This document shows positions 9,394 through 18,964 of a stretch of DNA of 64,000 bases, piece after piece (position 1 is the first letter of the stretch; each line of letters begins with the position of its first letter). Made by a program: the position numbers and the translations under genes. Source of the stretch: Rhodopirellula halodulae. GTDB taxonomy: Bacteria > Planctomycetota > Planctomycetia > Pirellulales > Pirellulaceae. The stretch covers positions 124,001-188,000 of the forward strand of contig NZ_JAJKFV010000012.1 in assembly GCF_020966775.1 (NCBI RefSeq). The letters are read 5' to 3'. The notes under the pieces are model-generated. The model had not been told where the DNA came from, searched no databases, and saw only the letters and a program-made list of their open reading frames with translations.

Positions 9394-10533
9394 ATGGCGA
9401 AAGGATTGTTCACCCAGGGCATGTGCGTGCTACTGCGCCGTCCGCTCGAGATGGACGAGATCCAATCCCGCCTGAAGCAGTTCCAGTTGGTTGGACGTCA
9501 GGAATCGCTTGACGACGAAGATTCCCCGGAAACGCTGATCTACGATTTCCGCCCGGACGTCGGTGGCCACCTCTTGGTGACGCCATCTTCCATCCCTTGG
9601 CCTGACGACATGGGGGACCCGGATGAGTCGCCCGAAAGATTCGTTGCATGGTCGCTGGGGCAGTTTGGGCCGCTTGCCTTTCCTGGATGCCTGACGCGAG
9701 CCTGCGAACAAACCCGTCATTGGGATGACATGCCGGATGTGCCCTCCGAGCACACTTGTCACATTCGGTTGCTGATCAGCTACGTGCTGGGAACCGAAGA
9801 AGACGCCGAGGAGGACGACGACGACCTGCCGCTCGTTCCGGACGACTACGAGGCCATCGACGAGCTGCACTTTTTGACCAAGGCCGTCGCCGCGTTGCTC
9901 GAATCACCCGACGCGATTTGTTATTTCAATCCCGGCGGTGAAGTTCTTTGCGATGAAAACGTGCTGCGGGTGGGACTGAATCACGCCTGGAATCTAGAAC
10001 TTCCGCCCCTGGACATGTGGACCAACGTTCGCGTTTTCGTGGACGAGAACAAATACGCCATCATGGACACCGTGGGCAACGGCCAGTTCGACCTTCCGGA
10101 CATGGAAGCCGTATTCCGGTTGTCCGATTACAGCGCCGAAGACGTCGAACGATTCCTTCGTCACGCTTCGCTTTATTTGTTGGCGGGTGACGAAGAAGTC
10201 ACCACCGGCGATACCGCCGACGGCCCCGGCGGGCAAACGTGGCTGGCCATGGAATGCGATCAATCGCTGTCGGACCCGCCTCGACCAACGATCCGCTGGA
10301 TTCCCGAAGACGGACAAAATTTACCCGAGCATCTTTTGGATCCCGGAACCATCGACGACGAAATGGGTCTGGACGATGAAATGGGGCTCGACGACAGCGT
10401 GGATGAAGGCTTCCTCGACGACCATGAATTTGGTTCACAAGAATTTGGTTCAAAGGGCTTCGACCCCAACGGAACCGACTACTTGGACCCCGGCCCATTC
10501 GACACTGAATCGCCGGAGGATGACGACGATTGA
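9394..10533 (+). CDS. Acidic protein of unknown function, possibly DUF4261-like
   Basis: I do not firmly recognise this 379-residue protein. The ATG at 9394 (MAKGLFTQGMCVLL) is chosen over a start 18 codons upstream because a GGAG precedes it and the sequence becomes ordered there. The body has alternating hydrophobic segments and two acidic linkers (near residues 150-160 and the last 65 residues). The tail is almost entirely Asp/Glu/Gly with short tandem duplications (DEMGLDDEMGLDD; EFGSQEFGSKGF). No signal peptide or membrane segment is seen, so it is probably cytoplasmic. The resemblance to DUF4261-type proteins is only an impression and needs a profile search. Confidence 0.7.
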   Translation: MAKGLFTQGMCVLLRRPLEMDEIQSRLKQFQLVGRQESLDDEDSPETLIYDFRPDVGGHLLVTPSSIPWPDDMGDPDESPERFVAWSLGQFGPLAFPGCLTRACEQTRHWDDMPDVPSEHTCHIRLLISYVLGTEEDAEEDDDDLPLVPDDYEAIDELHFLTKAVAALLESPDAICYFNPGGEVLCDENVLRVGLNHAWNLELPPLDMWTNVRVFVDENKYAIMDTVGNGQFDLPDMEAVFRLSDYSAEDVERFLRHASLYLLAGDEEVTTGDTADGPGGQTWLAMECDQSLSDPPRPTIRWIPEDGQNLPEHLLDPGTIDDEMGLDDEMGLDDSVDEGFLDDHEFGSQEFGSKGFDPNGTDYLDPGPFDTESPEDDDD

Positions 10534-10710
10534 TGCCGTCGGCCCAGCGAAAATCAGATGGACGTTCTGCGAAAACCAATCGCCGCAAACATGCATCGGG
10601 CTGGCACAAATCCCCTGATCCAGTCATCTTTGCCGCAAGAGTCCCCACACCCTCGTTTGTCCATTCCGCTTCGTCTCAACGCGAATCCTATTGAACCGCA
10701 GTAGCTGACC

Positions 10711-12165
10711 ATGTCACACACGATTGTCATCTTTGGTGCCAGTGGCGACTTGACGAGCCGCAAATTGATCCCGGCTCTGTATCGTCTTTTCTCACGAGGC
10801 CGTTTGCCCGAGTCGACTCGCATTGTCGGTGTGTCGCGCAGTCCCTACGAGCACGAAGAGTGGCGAAAGTCGTTGCGTGAGACGACATCGAAGTTCGTCG
10901 GCAAATCATTCGACTCCGAATCTTGGGACGCGTTTGCTCCCAACATCTACTACCAACCCGGCGACATCAAAGACGCCGATTCGTTCAATGCCTTGGCGAC
11001 TTTCCTCGAAGAAATCGAAGAGGGTCAGACGACAGGACGAGTGTATTACTTGTCGACCATGCCGCAGTTGTACGAAGAAGCCATCCAGCAAATGGGTGCT
11101 GCGGGATTGGCCGATGACTCCAACGGTTCACGCCGCGTGATCATCGAAAAGCCCTTCGGCACAGATTTGAAAACCGCTCAAAAACTGAACCAATCCATCC
11201 ACGAGGTTTTCCGCGAAGACCAGATCTATCGCATCGATCACTACCTCGGCAAAGAAACCGTGCAGAACATCTTTGCTCTGCGGTTTGCCAACAGCATCTT
11301 TGAACCGCTTTGGAATCGCAATTACATCGACCACGTTCAAATCACCGTGGCTGAAGAAGTCGTGATCGGCCGCCGCGCGGGCTACTACGACAACAGCGGC
11401 ATCCTGCGGGACATGTTCCAGAATCATATCCTGCAATTGATGATGATCACGGCAATGGAACCGCCGGTGAAATTCGACGCGGCACTCGTGCGTGACGAAA
11501 AGGTGAAAGTCCTTCACAGCGTCCGCAGAATGACCGGAGGTGACTTCGCCGCCCAAACCGTCCGCGGCCAATACGCGGGCTACTTGCAAGAAGAAGGCGT
11601 GCCACCGGGAAGCCAAACCGAAACATTCGCGGCGTTGAAACTTTATTGTGACAACTGGCGTTGGCAGGGAGTCCCATTCTTCCTTCGCAGTGGCAAAGGC
11701 ATGTCCTGCCGCACCACGCAAATTGTCATTCAATTCAAGAATGTGCCTCACCAACTCTTCGGCGGCAGCAATTCCAAGAAGAAGCTTGGCAACCGTTTGG
11801 TCATCCAAGTCCAACCGGCCGAAGGCATCCAACTGCACTTCGAAACCAAAGTCGCCGACGCGGGCATGAAGACTCGCACCAACCACTTGGACTTCAACTT
11901 CCAAGACAACAACTGCGGTGAGGAAACACCCGACGCCTATCAGCGTTTGTTGCTGGATGCGGTGCAGGGCGACGCGAGCTTGTTTGCTCGCGGGGACGAA
12001 GTCGAATTGGCCTGGAGCATCATCGATCCCATCATCGAAGCCTGGCGTAGCCCCGCCGCACCTCCGCTGCATTCCTACCCGACTGGCTTGTGGGGCCCCG
12101 AGCAATGTTCACAGTGGATGTTCGACCAAAACCGCGAATGGTTCGACGTTTGCCCAGTGATCTAG
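10711..12165 (+). CDS. zwf: Glucose-6-phosphate 1-dehydrogenase
   Basis: Oxidises glucose 6-phosphate to the lactone with NAD(P), entry to the oxidative pentose phosphate pathway. The N-terminal Rossmann motif is IVIFGASGDLTSRKLIPALY; the active-site signature is YRIDHYLGKETVQN with the catalytic His; IIEKPFG and RFANSIFEPLWNRNYID are also present. At 484 residues it is a full-length bacterial enzyme. It is preceded by a 177-base noncoding stretch and followed by only a short space before the next gene on the same strand, which is functionally unrelated. Confidence 0.96.
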   Translation: MSHTIVIFGASGDLTSRKLIPALYRLFSRGRLPESTRIVGVSRSPYEHEEWRKSLRETTSKFVGKSFDSESWDAFAPNIYYQPGDIKDADSFNALATFLEEIEEGQTTGRVYYLSTMPQLYEEAIQQMGAAGLADDSNGSRRVIIEKPFGTDLKTAQKLNQSIHEVFREDQIYRIDHYLGKETVQNIFALRFANSIFEPLWNRNYIDHVQITVAEEVVIGRRAGYYDNSGILRDMFQNHILQLMMITAMEPPVKFDAALVRDEKVKVLHSVRRMTGGDFAAQTVRGQYAGYLQEEGVPPGSQTETFAALKLYCDNWRWQGVPFFLRSGKGMSCRTTQIVIQFKNVPHQLFGGSNSKKKLGNRLVIQVQPAEGIQLHFETKVADAGMKTRTNHLDFNFQDNNCGEETPDAYQRLLLDAVQGDASLFARGDEVELAWSIIDPIIEAWRSPAAPPLHSYPTGLWGPEQCSQWMFDQNREWFDVCPVI

Positions 12166-12265
12166 GCGTCGAAAAATCGGCGACACGTCGATTCACGCTG
12201 AGTCGGCAGCACCGGTTTAATTCCAGTCGCCCCCGAAAGCGGAAACGCTGAGTATCCTGTGGGGC

Positions 12266-14452
12266 ATGTCGTACCCGAACGCTTCCACGACCGATTCCGC
12301 CAACACGCAAGCCGCCCAGGCTGGAGGTTTGGAATCCGCGAACGCCGGGAAAAACGCGAATTCGGCGGCGAAGCCCACCGCCGCTGAGCAAACCGTGCGT
12401 CAGCTCGCCGAGCAGTCTCGCGACGAGGCGGAATTTCTTCATCGCCTGGCGACGCATCTGGCGGAGATCCACTCGGCCGCCTTGGTCGCGGTCCAAGACA
12501 ACTCGTTCCCACAACCGCGCATGTTGGTTCGCAATGAAACCATCGCGGCGAACCTGGATCGCGACTGGCTGCGGCAACAACTCAGCGAGGTCTCCCCCAG
12601 CGCCACGTCGTTTGTGTTTGAAACACCAAACGGGCAAACCGATGCGAGAGCGACCGCGTTGGGAGTGGAACTGTTGCCGGCGCCGCAATCGGCGAAGTTG
12701 ATGCTTCTGCACGATCACGAGCTCGCTCCGACGGCACTGCTGCCCGCAATGAAACAGTTGGGCGAATTCGCGAAAGCGTCTCGTGAACGATTCGCAACGC
12801 CAACGCAAGTGGATTCCGAATCAACCGAGTCATCACGGGCAATTGCCACGCTTGCCGGGGAACCTCCGGCGCACGAACTGGTCAACCTCGATCAAGCGTT
12901 CCGAAACGTCCGTGCGGTGATGCGAGGTTTCCATCAGGACCTCGACCCGACGTCGACCGCCTACCGCATCGCGGCTGATCTGCCGCGATTGTTGGCATGC
13001 GATCGGGCAGCGGTCTTGCTACCCAAAACTTCTTCTCGGCGACCAAAGTTTCAAGTTCGTGCGATCAGCGGATCGTCCGTGATTGATCGACGGTCCCCTT
13101 TGATTCGCAGCATGAATCAATTGGCCGACGCGGTGGCGGTCATCAAGCGTCCGTTGATCCTGCCGGCACAAGCAACGTCGCCAAACGATGAGCAAGCAAT
13201 CGATCCCGCCGCGCTGTCGCCGCAATTGATCGAACCGCTCGAAGGTTATCTGGATGAATCCGGTGTGCATTCGGTAGCGATGATTCCATTGTTTGAACCA
13301 TCTCAATCAGACGATCCGTATGCCACGGAACTCGGGCAAGACTTGTCGCTGGATGCTCCGTCAGATGACGAACTGAGGAGTCACGCCAACAACCATCCTC
13401 CCATTGCGATATTGATGCTGGAAACGTTTTCGGGTGATCCGGCCACCGAAATCTCTCCCGCGATTCGCGAGGTTGCCGATGAATCCGCATTGGCGCTCAG
13501 TAATGCTCTCAACCACGCCAGCGTCTTTGCATTACCTCTTCGCCGCCCGCTAGCAGCCGCCTCACGAAGAGCGTTTCGCAATTGGGCGGTGGCGATCAGC
13601 CTGTTGGTCATGGCGGGGTTGAGTGCTGGTTGGTTGATCCAAGTCGATCACCACGTCGTCGCGACTGGCGAGGCTCGTCCCGCCGTTCGCCGAGCAATTT
13701 TCGCGGGAATTGACGGCATCGTGGATGAGCTGTTGGTGTCCGATGGGGATCACGTCCAAGCCGGCGAGATGCTGGTGCGTTTGGACAATGCCGAACTGAC
13801 ACGTGAAGCCGAAGCCATCTCCGGTGAGCTGGCGACCGCCACCCAACAACTCAGTTCCATCCGAGCTTTGTTGCTGTCAGGGGACAATGGCGATCGAGAA
13901 AGCGCTCAAAACATTCTCGAACAACAATCGCTCGAAAACCAAATCGAATCACTGAACAAACGATTGGATTTGAATCAACAGATGCAGTCGATGCTTTCCA
14001 TTCGTGCCCCGTTTGACGGGCAAGTCGTCGGTTGGCGATTGAACGAAAGGCTGAGCGACCGTCCGGTGTCCCGCGGCGACCGTTTGCTGTCGATGGTACA
14101 GCCCGACGGCCCATGGGAATTGGAACTGAAACTGGAGGAATTTCGTTCGAGAGAGGTTCTGCAGCGATATTCCAATGGCGATCCCCTGCCCATTCGATTC
14201 GCGATTGAGACTCGGCCGACGGAAACGTTCGAAGCGGAAGTCACATCGGTCGGTTCGGTCGCCCGCCGGCGTGCTGATGGACGAAGCGTGCTGGACGTCG
14301 TCGCGAAAATCAATGAAGTTCCCGAAGATGGCTTTCGTGGAGATGCGGAAGTCACCGCAAAAATCGTTTGTGGCAAGAAACGCTATCTCGCCAGTGCCTT
14401 GGACGACGTCGTGGATTGGGTTCACCGCAACGTGCTGTTTCGATTTCGCTGA
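12266..14452 (+). CDS. GAF-like and HlyD-type membrane fusion protein
   Basis: A 728-residue protein with three visible parts. Residues about 1-190 are polar and Ala/Glu-rich; about 190-425 look like a GAF-type sensory domain (FHQDLDPTSTAYRIAADLPRLL, later ESALALSNAL); a single membrane helix lies near 440-460. Then follows an HlyD/biotinyl-lipoyl adaptor region with GIDGIVDELLVSDGDHVQAGEMLVRLDN, a helical hairpin near 520-570 and the second lipoyl half with IRAPFDGQVVGW. This part should lie in the periplasm. The stop overlaps the start of the M50-like gene by one base, so the two products are probably made together and form one complex. Function and substrate unknown. Confidence 0.82.
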   Translation: MSYPNASTTDSANTQAAQAGGLESANAGKNANSAAKPTAAEQTVRQLAEQSRDEAEFLHRLATHLAEIHSAALVAVQDNSFPQPRMLVRNETIAANLDRDWLRQQLSEVSPSATSFVFETPNGQTDARATALGVELLPAPQSAKLMLLHDHELAPTALLPAMKQLGEFAKASRERFATPTQVDSESTESSRAIATLAGEPPAHELVNLDQAFRNVRAVMRGFHQDLDPTSTAYRIAADLPRLLACDRAAVLLPKTSSRRPKFQVRAISGSSVIDRRSPLIRSMNQLADAVAVIKRPLILPAQATSPNDEQAIDPAALSPQLIEPLEGYLDESGVHSVAMIPLFEPSQSDDPYATELGQDLSLDAPSDDELRSHANNHPPIAILMLETFSGDPATEISPAIREVADESALALSNALNHASVFALPLRRPLAAASRRAFRNWAVAISLLVMAGLSAGWLIQVDHHVVATGEARPAVRRAIFAGIDGIVDELLVSDGDHVQAGEMLVRLDNAELTREAEAISGELATATQQLSSIRALLLSGDNGDRESAQNILEQQSLENQIESLNKRLDLNQQMQSMLSIRAPFDGQVVGWRLNERLSDRPVSRGDRLLSMVQPDGPWELELKLEEFRSREVLQRYSNGDPLPIRFAIETRPTETFEAEVTSVGSVARRRADGRSVLDVVAKINEVPEDGFRGDAEVTAKIVCGKKRYLASALDDVVDWVHRNVLFRFR

Positions 14453-16785
14453 TGGGTGCCCAACAAGATTCATCGACCCGGCGTCCTTTGGATGTGCGGC
14501 ACAAGATTGGACTGAAAGCCGTCCGTGTCTCGCATCGTCATGCAGGTTGGGTGGTCGTTCATGATCCGGTTGCTTCCAAGTATCACCGGCTTCGCGAAGA
14601 CGAGTACTTCTTGTTGACGCTGCTGGACGGTGATTGCAGCTTGGACGATTTGCGGGATCACTATCAAACACGCTATCCCAATCGGCGTGTTCGACCGGGC
14701 CAGCTCAATGCATTGCTGTTTCGTTTTCACGAAAGCGGGCTGACGATCAGTCATTCCGCTGGCCAGGGAACATCGCTGCTTCGCCGAGCCGACCAGGATC
14801 GCCGACAGAAGATTTGGTCGACGCTGAGCCAATGGTTGTTCCTGCGTTTTCCCGGTGTGGATCCAGCCCCGGTGATGCGGTGGCTGATGCCGATCGCTCG
14901 ACCATGGTTGAGTTGGCCGGGGATCATCACGCTCACGGCGTTCGTTGCGTCCGCTGCTTTGTTGATGTTGATTCATCGAGACCGCTATTTCGCGGAACTG
15001 CCATCCGCTGGGCAATGGATGACGATGCAAAGTGCGTTGATTTTGGCTGCCGTCGTTGCTTTGACGAAGATCGCACACGAACTGGGCCACGCATTGGTAT
15101 CCGAACGTTTCGGTGCCAAGTGTCGATCCATCGGCCCGATGTTGTTGGTCTTCACACCAGCGTTGTACTGCGACACCAGCGGATCGTGGCTGATCGCCGA
15201 CCGTTGGAAACGGGCCTGCATTGCCTTGGCCGGAATCGGCACGGAAGTCATCATCGCATCCGTTGCAGCGTGGGTTTGGTTGATGACGCCTGTGGGATTG
15301 GTGCACACGATCGCGTCGCATGTCATGGTCGTCTGCGGCATCAGCACGGTGGTGTTCAATGCGAATCCGCTGCTTCGATACGACGGGTACTACCTGCTGT
15401 CGGACTGGACGGACATGCCCAACTTGTCACAACGAGCCAAACGTGCGTGGGGACGAATGTTGTCGTCCGTATTCTTGGGCCTCCCAGCCAACCGCAACCA
15501 GGGTGAACCAGCCGATCAGTCCGGTTGGTTGCTTGTTTATGCTGCCGCCTCGCTCGCTTATCGATGGGTGTTGATGTTCACCATCATCGGCTTCATTTGG
15601 GTTTGGCTGCGTCCGTATGGTTTGGAAATCATCGGTCAGTGCATGGCCATTTTCGCGATTGCTTCCATGGCTTTGGGAACGATCGTGCCACTCAAACAAT
15701 TTGGGACCAATCCTATGAACCGACGGAAAGCTCGTTGGTCGCGAATTTTGATTTGGGCGGCGATTCTGATCGCGGTTGGATTCGCGGGAACGATCCCGCT
15801 GCCTCGTTCAGTCACAACGGCCATCCGATTCAGCCCTCTCAACGAAACAAGGGTGCACCTGACATCGGGCGGCGTCCTGACTCGAGTGGTTGTGCAGCCC
15901 GGAGACAAAGTTCTCAAAGGAGACTTGCTTGCCGAACTGACCAACCCGGATGTCCAACGCGAATGCCTTGATGCCGCCAGTGCATTGCGTGATCAAGAAA
16001 CACGGCTAGAAGGATTGCGGTCTTCGCAAACCTTGGTGCCCGAAGCCAGCCACCAACTTCCGGCTGCCGAAGCATTGCGCGACGAACTGGCCAGTCGCTT
16101 GAAGGCGGCCCAGCGTCGTCGTGACTCGTTGGCCGTGACCGCCCCCTGTGACGGCACCGTCATGGTCGCGCAGAGCAATCCCACGGGTGACAACTCGGGT
16201 CCACGCGGAATGGATTCGTTGGACGCCGATGCGAATCCGCTCGGGCTGCGACCAGAATCCAACCCTGCGATCGATCGAACCGCTGTCCGGTTGGCGTCGT
16301 GGTCTGGCGACCCGACCTCGCCCGAGAACATCGGTTGCACCTTGGAAGCCGGAACTGAATTGCTGGCGATCATTCCGAGCGAACTTTCATCGTCCAATTC
16401 GGACTCCCCCGAGACGTCCGACATCCCTTGGCGAGCCGAAGCCGTTGTCACGGCGGTTCAACGTCGAAGGATGCAACCGGGCCAAACCGTCACCCTCATT
16501 CGCGACAATGCCCCGACGGAAGTCTTGCTTGGAAAGATCGCCGACATCGCGGAAGAAACGTACGACTCCCGAGTCGACACACCTCGCCGAGACCACCGGC
16601 AAGCCGACTCAGCCGTGCGTACTCCTCAAACAAGTTACCTGGTCAACATTTCACTGGTCGACTCGCCCACGAATGATGACCTGACGCTGCTGGGTGGGTC
16701 TGGAAAAGCCAAAATTCGCGTCGAACCGGCTTCTTTGTGGCAAAGAATCTACGAAGTCCTTTCAAGTTTATTCCGCTTCCGCTGA
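14452..16785 (+). CDS. PqqD-like/M50 metalloprotease-like/HlyD fusion protein
   Basis: The ATG at 14452 overlaps the previous stop (TGATG), giving 777 residues. Residues 1-110 resemble PqqD-type peptide-binding domains (WVVVHDPVASKYHRLREDE, then LLDGDCSLDDL). The membrane part contains the site-2-protease zinc motif HELGH at 209-213 and the second ligand motif NPLLRYDG at 305-312, with several hydrophobic helices around them. After further helices, residues from about 470 form an HlyD-like segment (VVVQPGDKVLKGDLLAELTNPD, later APCDGTVMV). Families of this type sit in peptide export or regulated proteolysis systems. No precursor peptide, radical SAM maturase or ABC exporter is seen next to it, so its role remains open. 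Confidence 0.85.
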   Translation: MGAQQDSSTRRPLDVRHKIGLKAVRVSHRHAGWVVVHDPVASKYHRLREDEYFLLTLLDGDCSLDDLRDHYQTRYPNRRVRPGQLNALLFRFHESGLTISHSAGQGTSLLRRADQDRRQKIWSTLSQWLFLRFPGVDPAPVMRWLMPIARPWLSWPGIITLTAFVASAALLMLIHRDRYFAELPSAGQWMTMQSALILAAVVALTKIAHELGHALVSERFGAKCRSIGPMLLVFTPALYCDTSGSWLIADRWKRACIALAGIGTEVIIASVAAWVWLMTPVGLVHTIASHVMVVCGISTVVFNANPLLRYDGYYLLSDWTDMPNLSQRAKRAWGRMLSSVFLGLPANRNQGEPADQSGWLLVYAAASLAYRWVLMFTIIGFIWVWLRPYGLEIIGQCMAIFAIASMALGTIVPLKQFGTNPMNRRKARWSRILIWAAILIAVGFAGTIPLPRSVTTAIRFSPLNETRVHLTSGGVLTRVVVQPGDKVLKGDLLAELTNPDVQRECLDAASALRDQETRLEGLRSSQTLVPEASHQLPAAEALRDELASRLKAAQRRRDSLAVTAPCDGTVMVAQSNPTGDNSGPRGMDSLDADANPLGLRPESNPAIDRTAVRLASWSGDPTSPENIGCTLEAGTELLAIIPSELSSSNSDSPETSDIPWRAEAVVTAVQRRRMQPGQTVTLIRDNAPTEVLLGKIADIAEETYDSRVDTPRRDHRQADSAVRTPQTSYLVNISLVDSPTNDDLTLLGGSGKAKIRVEPASLWQRIYEVLSSLFRFR

Positions 16786-16975
16786 ACCTCGTATCTTCCT
16801 ACCTTTCCTAGACTTTCGTCGCAGGACGGGTACAATTAACATCCCACCTGCATGATGACACGCGAAGTCCATCGACTTCGATTTTGGCAGAACATTTGCT
16901 TCTCAAGCCGCGTCATCACCCTCCTACGTCGTCACCCACCTAACCTGAACGTTTCGTTCTTCCAGGAGAGACCCC

Positions 16976-17752
16976 TTGAATATTCGCCCTTTGATTACCG
17001 GCGCCGCCGCGACTTTGGCCATGACCGCTTCGGTGGCAATGGCTGAGACCGGAACGCTGAAAATGCGTTTTGTTTACGACGCCCCCACCGTTCCCAAGTT
17101 GGACCTGATCGATCCGAACAAGGATGTCGACTTCTGCGGAAAACATGACATTCCAAATGAGAAGTTAATCGTCGACGCCGATTCGAAGGGCATCAAAAAC
17201 GTTCTGGTTTACGTTTACACCGGCCGCGGTGGCACCAAGCTGGACGATGTTCCCGCCAAGAACGAAACGCTCACGTTGGCGAACAGAGATTGCCGTTTCG
17301 AGCCACACTACGTGATCGCACAAACCGGCGACACGCTGAAAATCACGAACCCCGATCCCGTCGGTCACAACGCGAACCTCAACTTCTTCGCCAACAAGGC
17401 GGAGAACTTGATGATTCCCGCGCAAGCCGAAAAAGAAGTCGCGTTGGAAAAGCCTGAGCCAGCCGCGATCCCAGTCGAGTGCAACATCCACCCTTGGATG
17501 CGTGCCTACGTGGTCGTTCTGGAGCACCCCTATGCAGCCGTTAGCAGCGAAGACGGAACGCTGGTCATCGAAGGCTTGCCCACCGGCGATGTCACTTTCC
17601 GCGTCTCGCACGAAGCCGGCAAGATCGACGAAGTCAAAATCGATGGCAAGAAAGAATCTTGGCGTCGCAGCCGATTCGAGCTGGACATCAAACCAGGCAT
17701 GAACGACCTGGGTGACATCATGGTCGCCGGCGACGCCCTTTCCGCCGACTGA
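16976..17752 (+). CDS. Secreted cupredoxin-like protein
   Basis: A 258-residue exported protein starting at a TTG at 16976, supported by an AGGAG seven bases upstream and by the signal peptide that begins there and ends near SVAMAE. The domain at about 95-180 is plastocyanin-like: TGDTLKITNPDPVGHNANL supplies one His, and ECNIHPWMRAYVVV supplies Cys, His and Met in the order expected for a type 1 copper site. The C-terminal 70 residues look like a carboxypeptidase-regulatory-type beta sandwich (GTLVIEGLPTGDVTFRV). Such proteins are often labelled methylamine utilisation protein; electron transfer or copper binding is plausible, the exact role unknown. A good terminator follows. Confidence 0.85.
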   Translation: MNIRPLITGAAATLAMTASVAMAETGTLKMRFVYDAPTVPKLDLIDPNKDVDFCGKHDIPNEKLIVDADSKGIKNVLVYVYTGRGGTKLDDVPAKNETLTLANRDCRFEPHYVIAQTGDTLKITNPDPVGHNANLNFFANKAENLMIPAQAEKEVALEKPEPAAIPVECNIHPWMRAYVVVLEHPYAAVSSEDGTLVIEGLPTGDVTFRVSHEAGKIDEVKIDGKKESWRRSRFELDIKPGMNDLGDIMVAGDALSAD

Positions 17753-17778
17753 TCAAACAGTCCAATCAAACCTCAATA

Positions 17779-17814
17779 AACTCGGCGTCGCCCCCGGCAA
17801 CGCCGAGTTTTTTT
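17779..17814 (+). terminator. Intrinsic terminator after the cupredoxin-like gene
   Basis: Perfect 10-bp stem (AACTCGGCGT, 17779-17788, with 17800-17809), loop of 11 bases, followed by a T run to 17814. It begins 26 bases after the stop codon of the upstream + strand gene. Confidence 0.92.
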
Positions 17815-18034
17815 GTGCAACGAGAGGATCGCTGAAGCTGATCGCCCCGCCATTCGGGTGGAGATTTAACGACTGTACCTACAAGACGGCTCGATGCCAG
17901 AGATTGCTCGCAAGCGGTGCTGAATTGACACACTTCTTTCATGTGTTCATTCGATGAACGAAACCATGGTGAAAGGACATTCAGAACTCACCTGAATTGC
18001 ATCCCACTTGGGTTCCCAGTCGAAGGATCGTGAA

Positions 18035-18964
18035 ATGCCCTCCAAGAAGATCACGCTCGTCCAGTCATGCTTCGTCGCAATCTTCATTGCAACGCCCCAT
18101 CACCAATTGCTTGCTAACGACTCCAGCTTCTACGTCGGCGGTCTGCTACTTGAACGCGTGAACCAGAGCGATCCACTGCTCGCAAATGCAGTTGCCGACT
18201 CCACCCGTCAAATTACCGGTGATGATCTTCAACACGAATTGGAGGGTGGTTTTGAACTCACGATCACCAAGGCTGTCAGTCAGCACGTTGATTCTGAGAT
18301 TCGCTATTTCGGATGGTTTGAAGATTCAGCGACTGCGACCTTGAGTACTACGCCTGCGGAGCTAATTCGACTGAACACTGCGGTGCCTATCAATGCCACC
18401 GCCGGAAGCCGTGTGGTTGCCGAATTTAGTTCTTCACTCCACAACTTCGAAGCGAATTGCCGACGGCAGGTCAACGAGGATTTCCAGCTCTTGTTCGGTT
18501 TGCGTTACCTTCATCTCGATGAAGGACTGACGGTCGGATCGCCGGATTCTGCTTCCGAAACGACTATCGCGATTGACAGCCGAAACGATCTCTTCGGTAC
18601 GCAAATCGGTTTGCATTCAAGCTTGATCACTTGGAACCGGTTGTCGGTCGGACTTCAGGCAAATGCGGGGATCATGCTGAACCATGCCGACCAGAACTCC
18701 ACTGCCACCACCACCATTTCAACTCTCCGATCCATCGACGATGACGTTGATGTAGCGTTTCTCGGAGAACTCAAGTTGCAAGCAGGTTACAAGCTCAACA
18801 ACTCCATCGAGATCTTCACCGGCTATCATGCCCTCTGGCTGTCGGATGTTGTTCTCGCTGATAGCCAACTTGCCAATACAAACTTTTTCGCTCGCAATGG
18901 ACTGAACAACTCTAGTGACGTCCTTTTCCATGGCTTGAGCACTGGAATTCAGTTTCGATACTAG
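18035..18964 (+). CDS. Outer-membrane beta-barrel protein, BBP7-like
   Basis: The ATG at 18035 has an AAGGA eight bases upstream and yields a 309-residue protein with a signal peptide ending near residue 28. The rest alternates polar and hydrophobic residues in short strands with aromatic ends. The block LLFGLRYLHLDEGLTVG and the closing GLSTGIQFRY with a terminal aromatic residue fit planctomycete BBP7-type outer-membrane barrels. No enzymatic motif is seen. Its stop codon shares the palindrome CTAG (18961-18964) with the stop of the convergent giant gene, an exact 4-base tail-to-tail overlap. Confidence 0.8.
   Translation: MPSKKITLVQSCFVAIFIATPHHQLLANDSSFYVGGLLLERVNQSDPLLANAVADSTRQITGDDLQHELEGGFELTITKAVSQHVDSEIRYFGWFEDSATATLSTTPAELIRLNTAVPINATAGSRVVAEFSSSLHNFEANCRRQVNEDFQLLFGLRYLHLDEGLTVGSPDSASETTIAIDSRNDLFGTQIGLHSSLITWNRLSVGLQANAGIMLNHADQNSTATTTISTLRSIDDDVDVAFLGELKLQAGYKLNNSIEIFTGYHALWLSDVVLADSQLANTNFFARNGLNNSSDVLFHGLSTGIQFRY

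Noticed and set aside
17870-17960. Possible tRNA-like or small RNA gene downstream of the cupredoxin terminator
   Set aside because: No cloverleaf, no T-loop consensus and no promoter-like sequence could be assembled.
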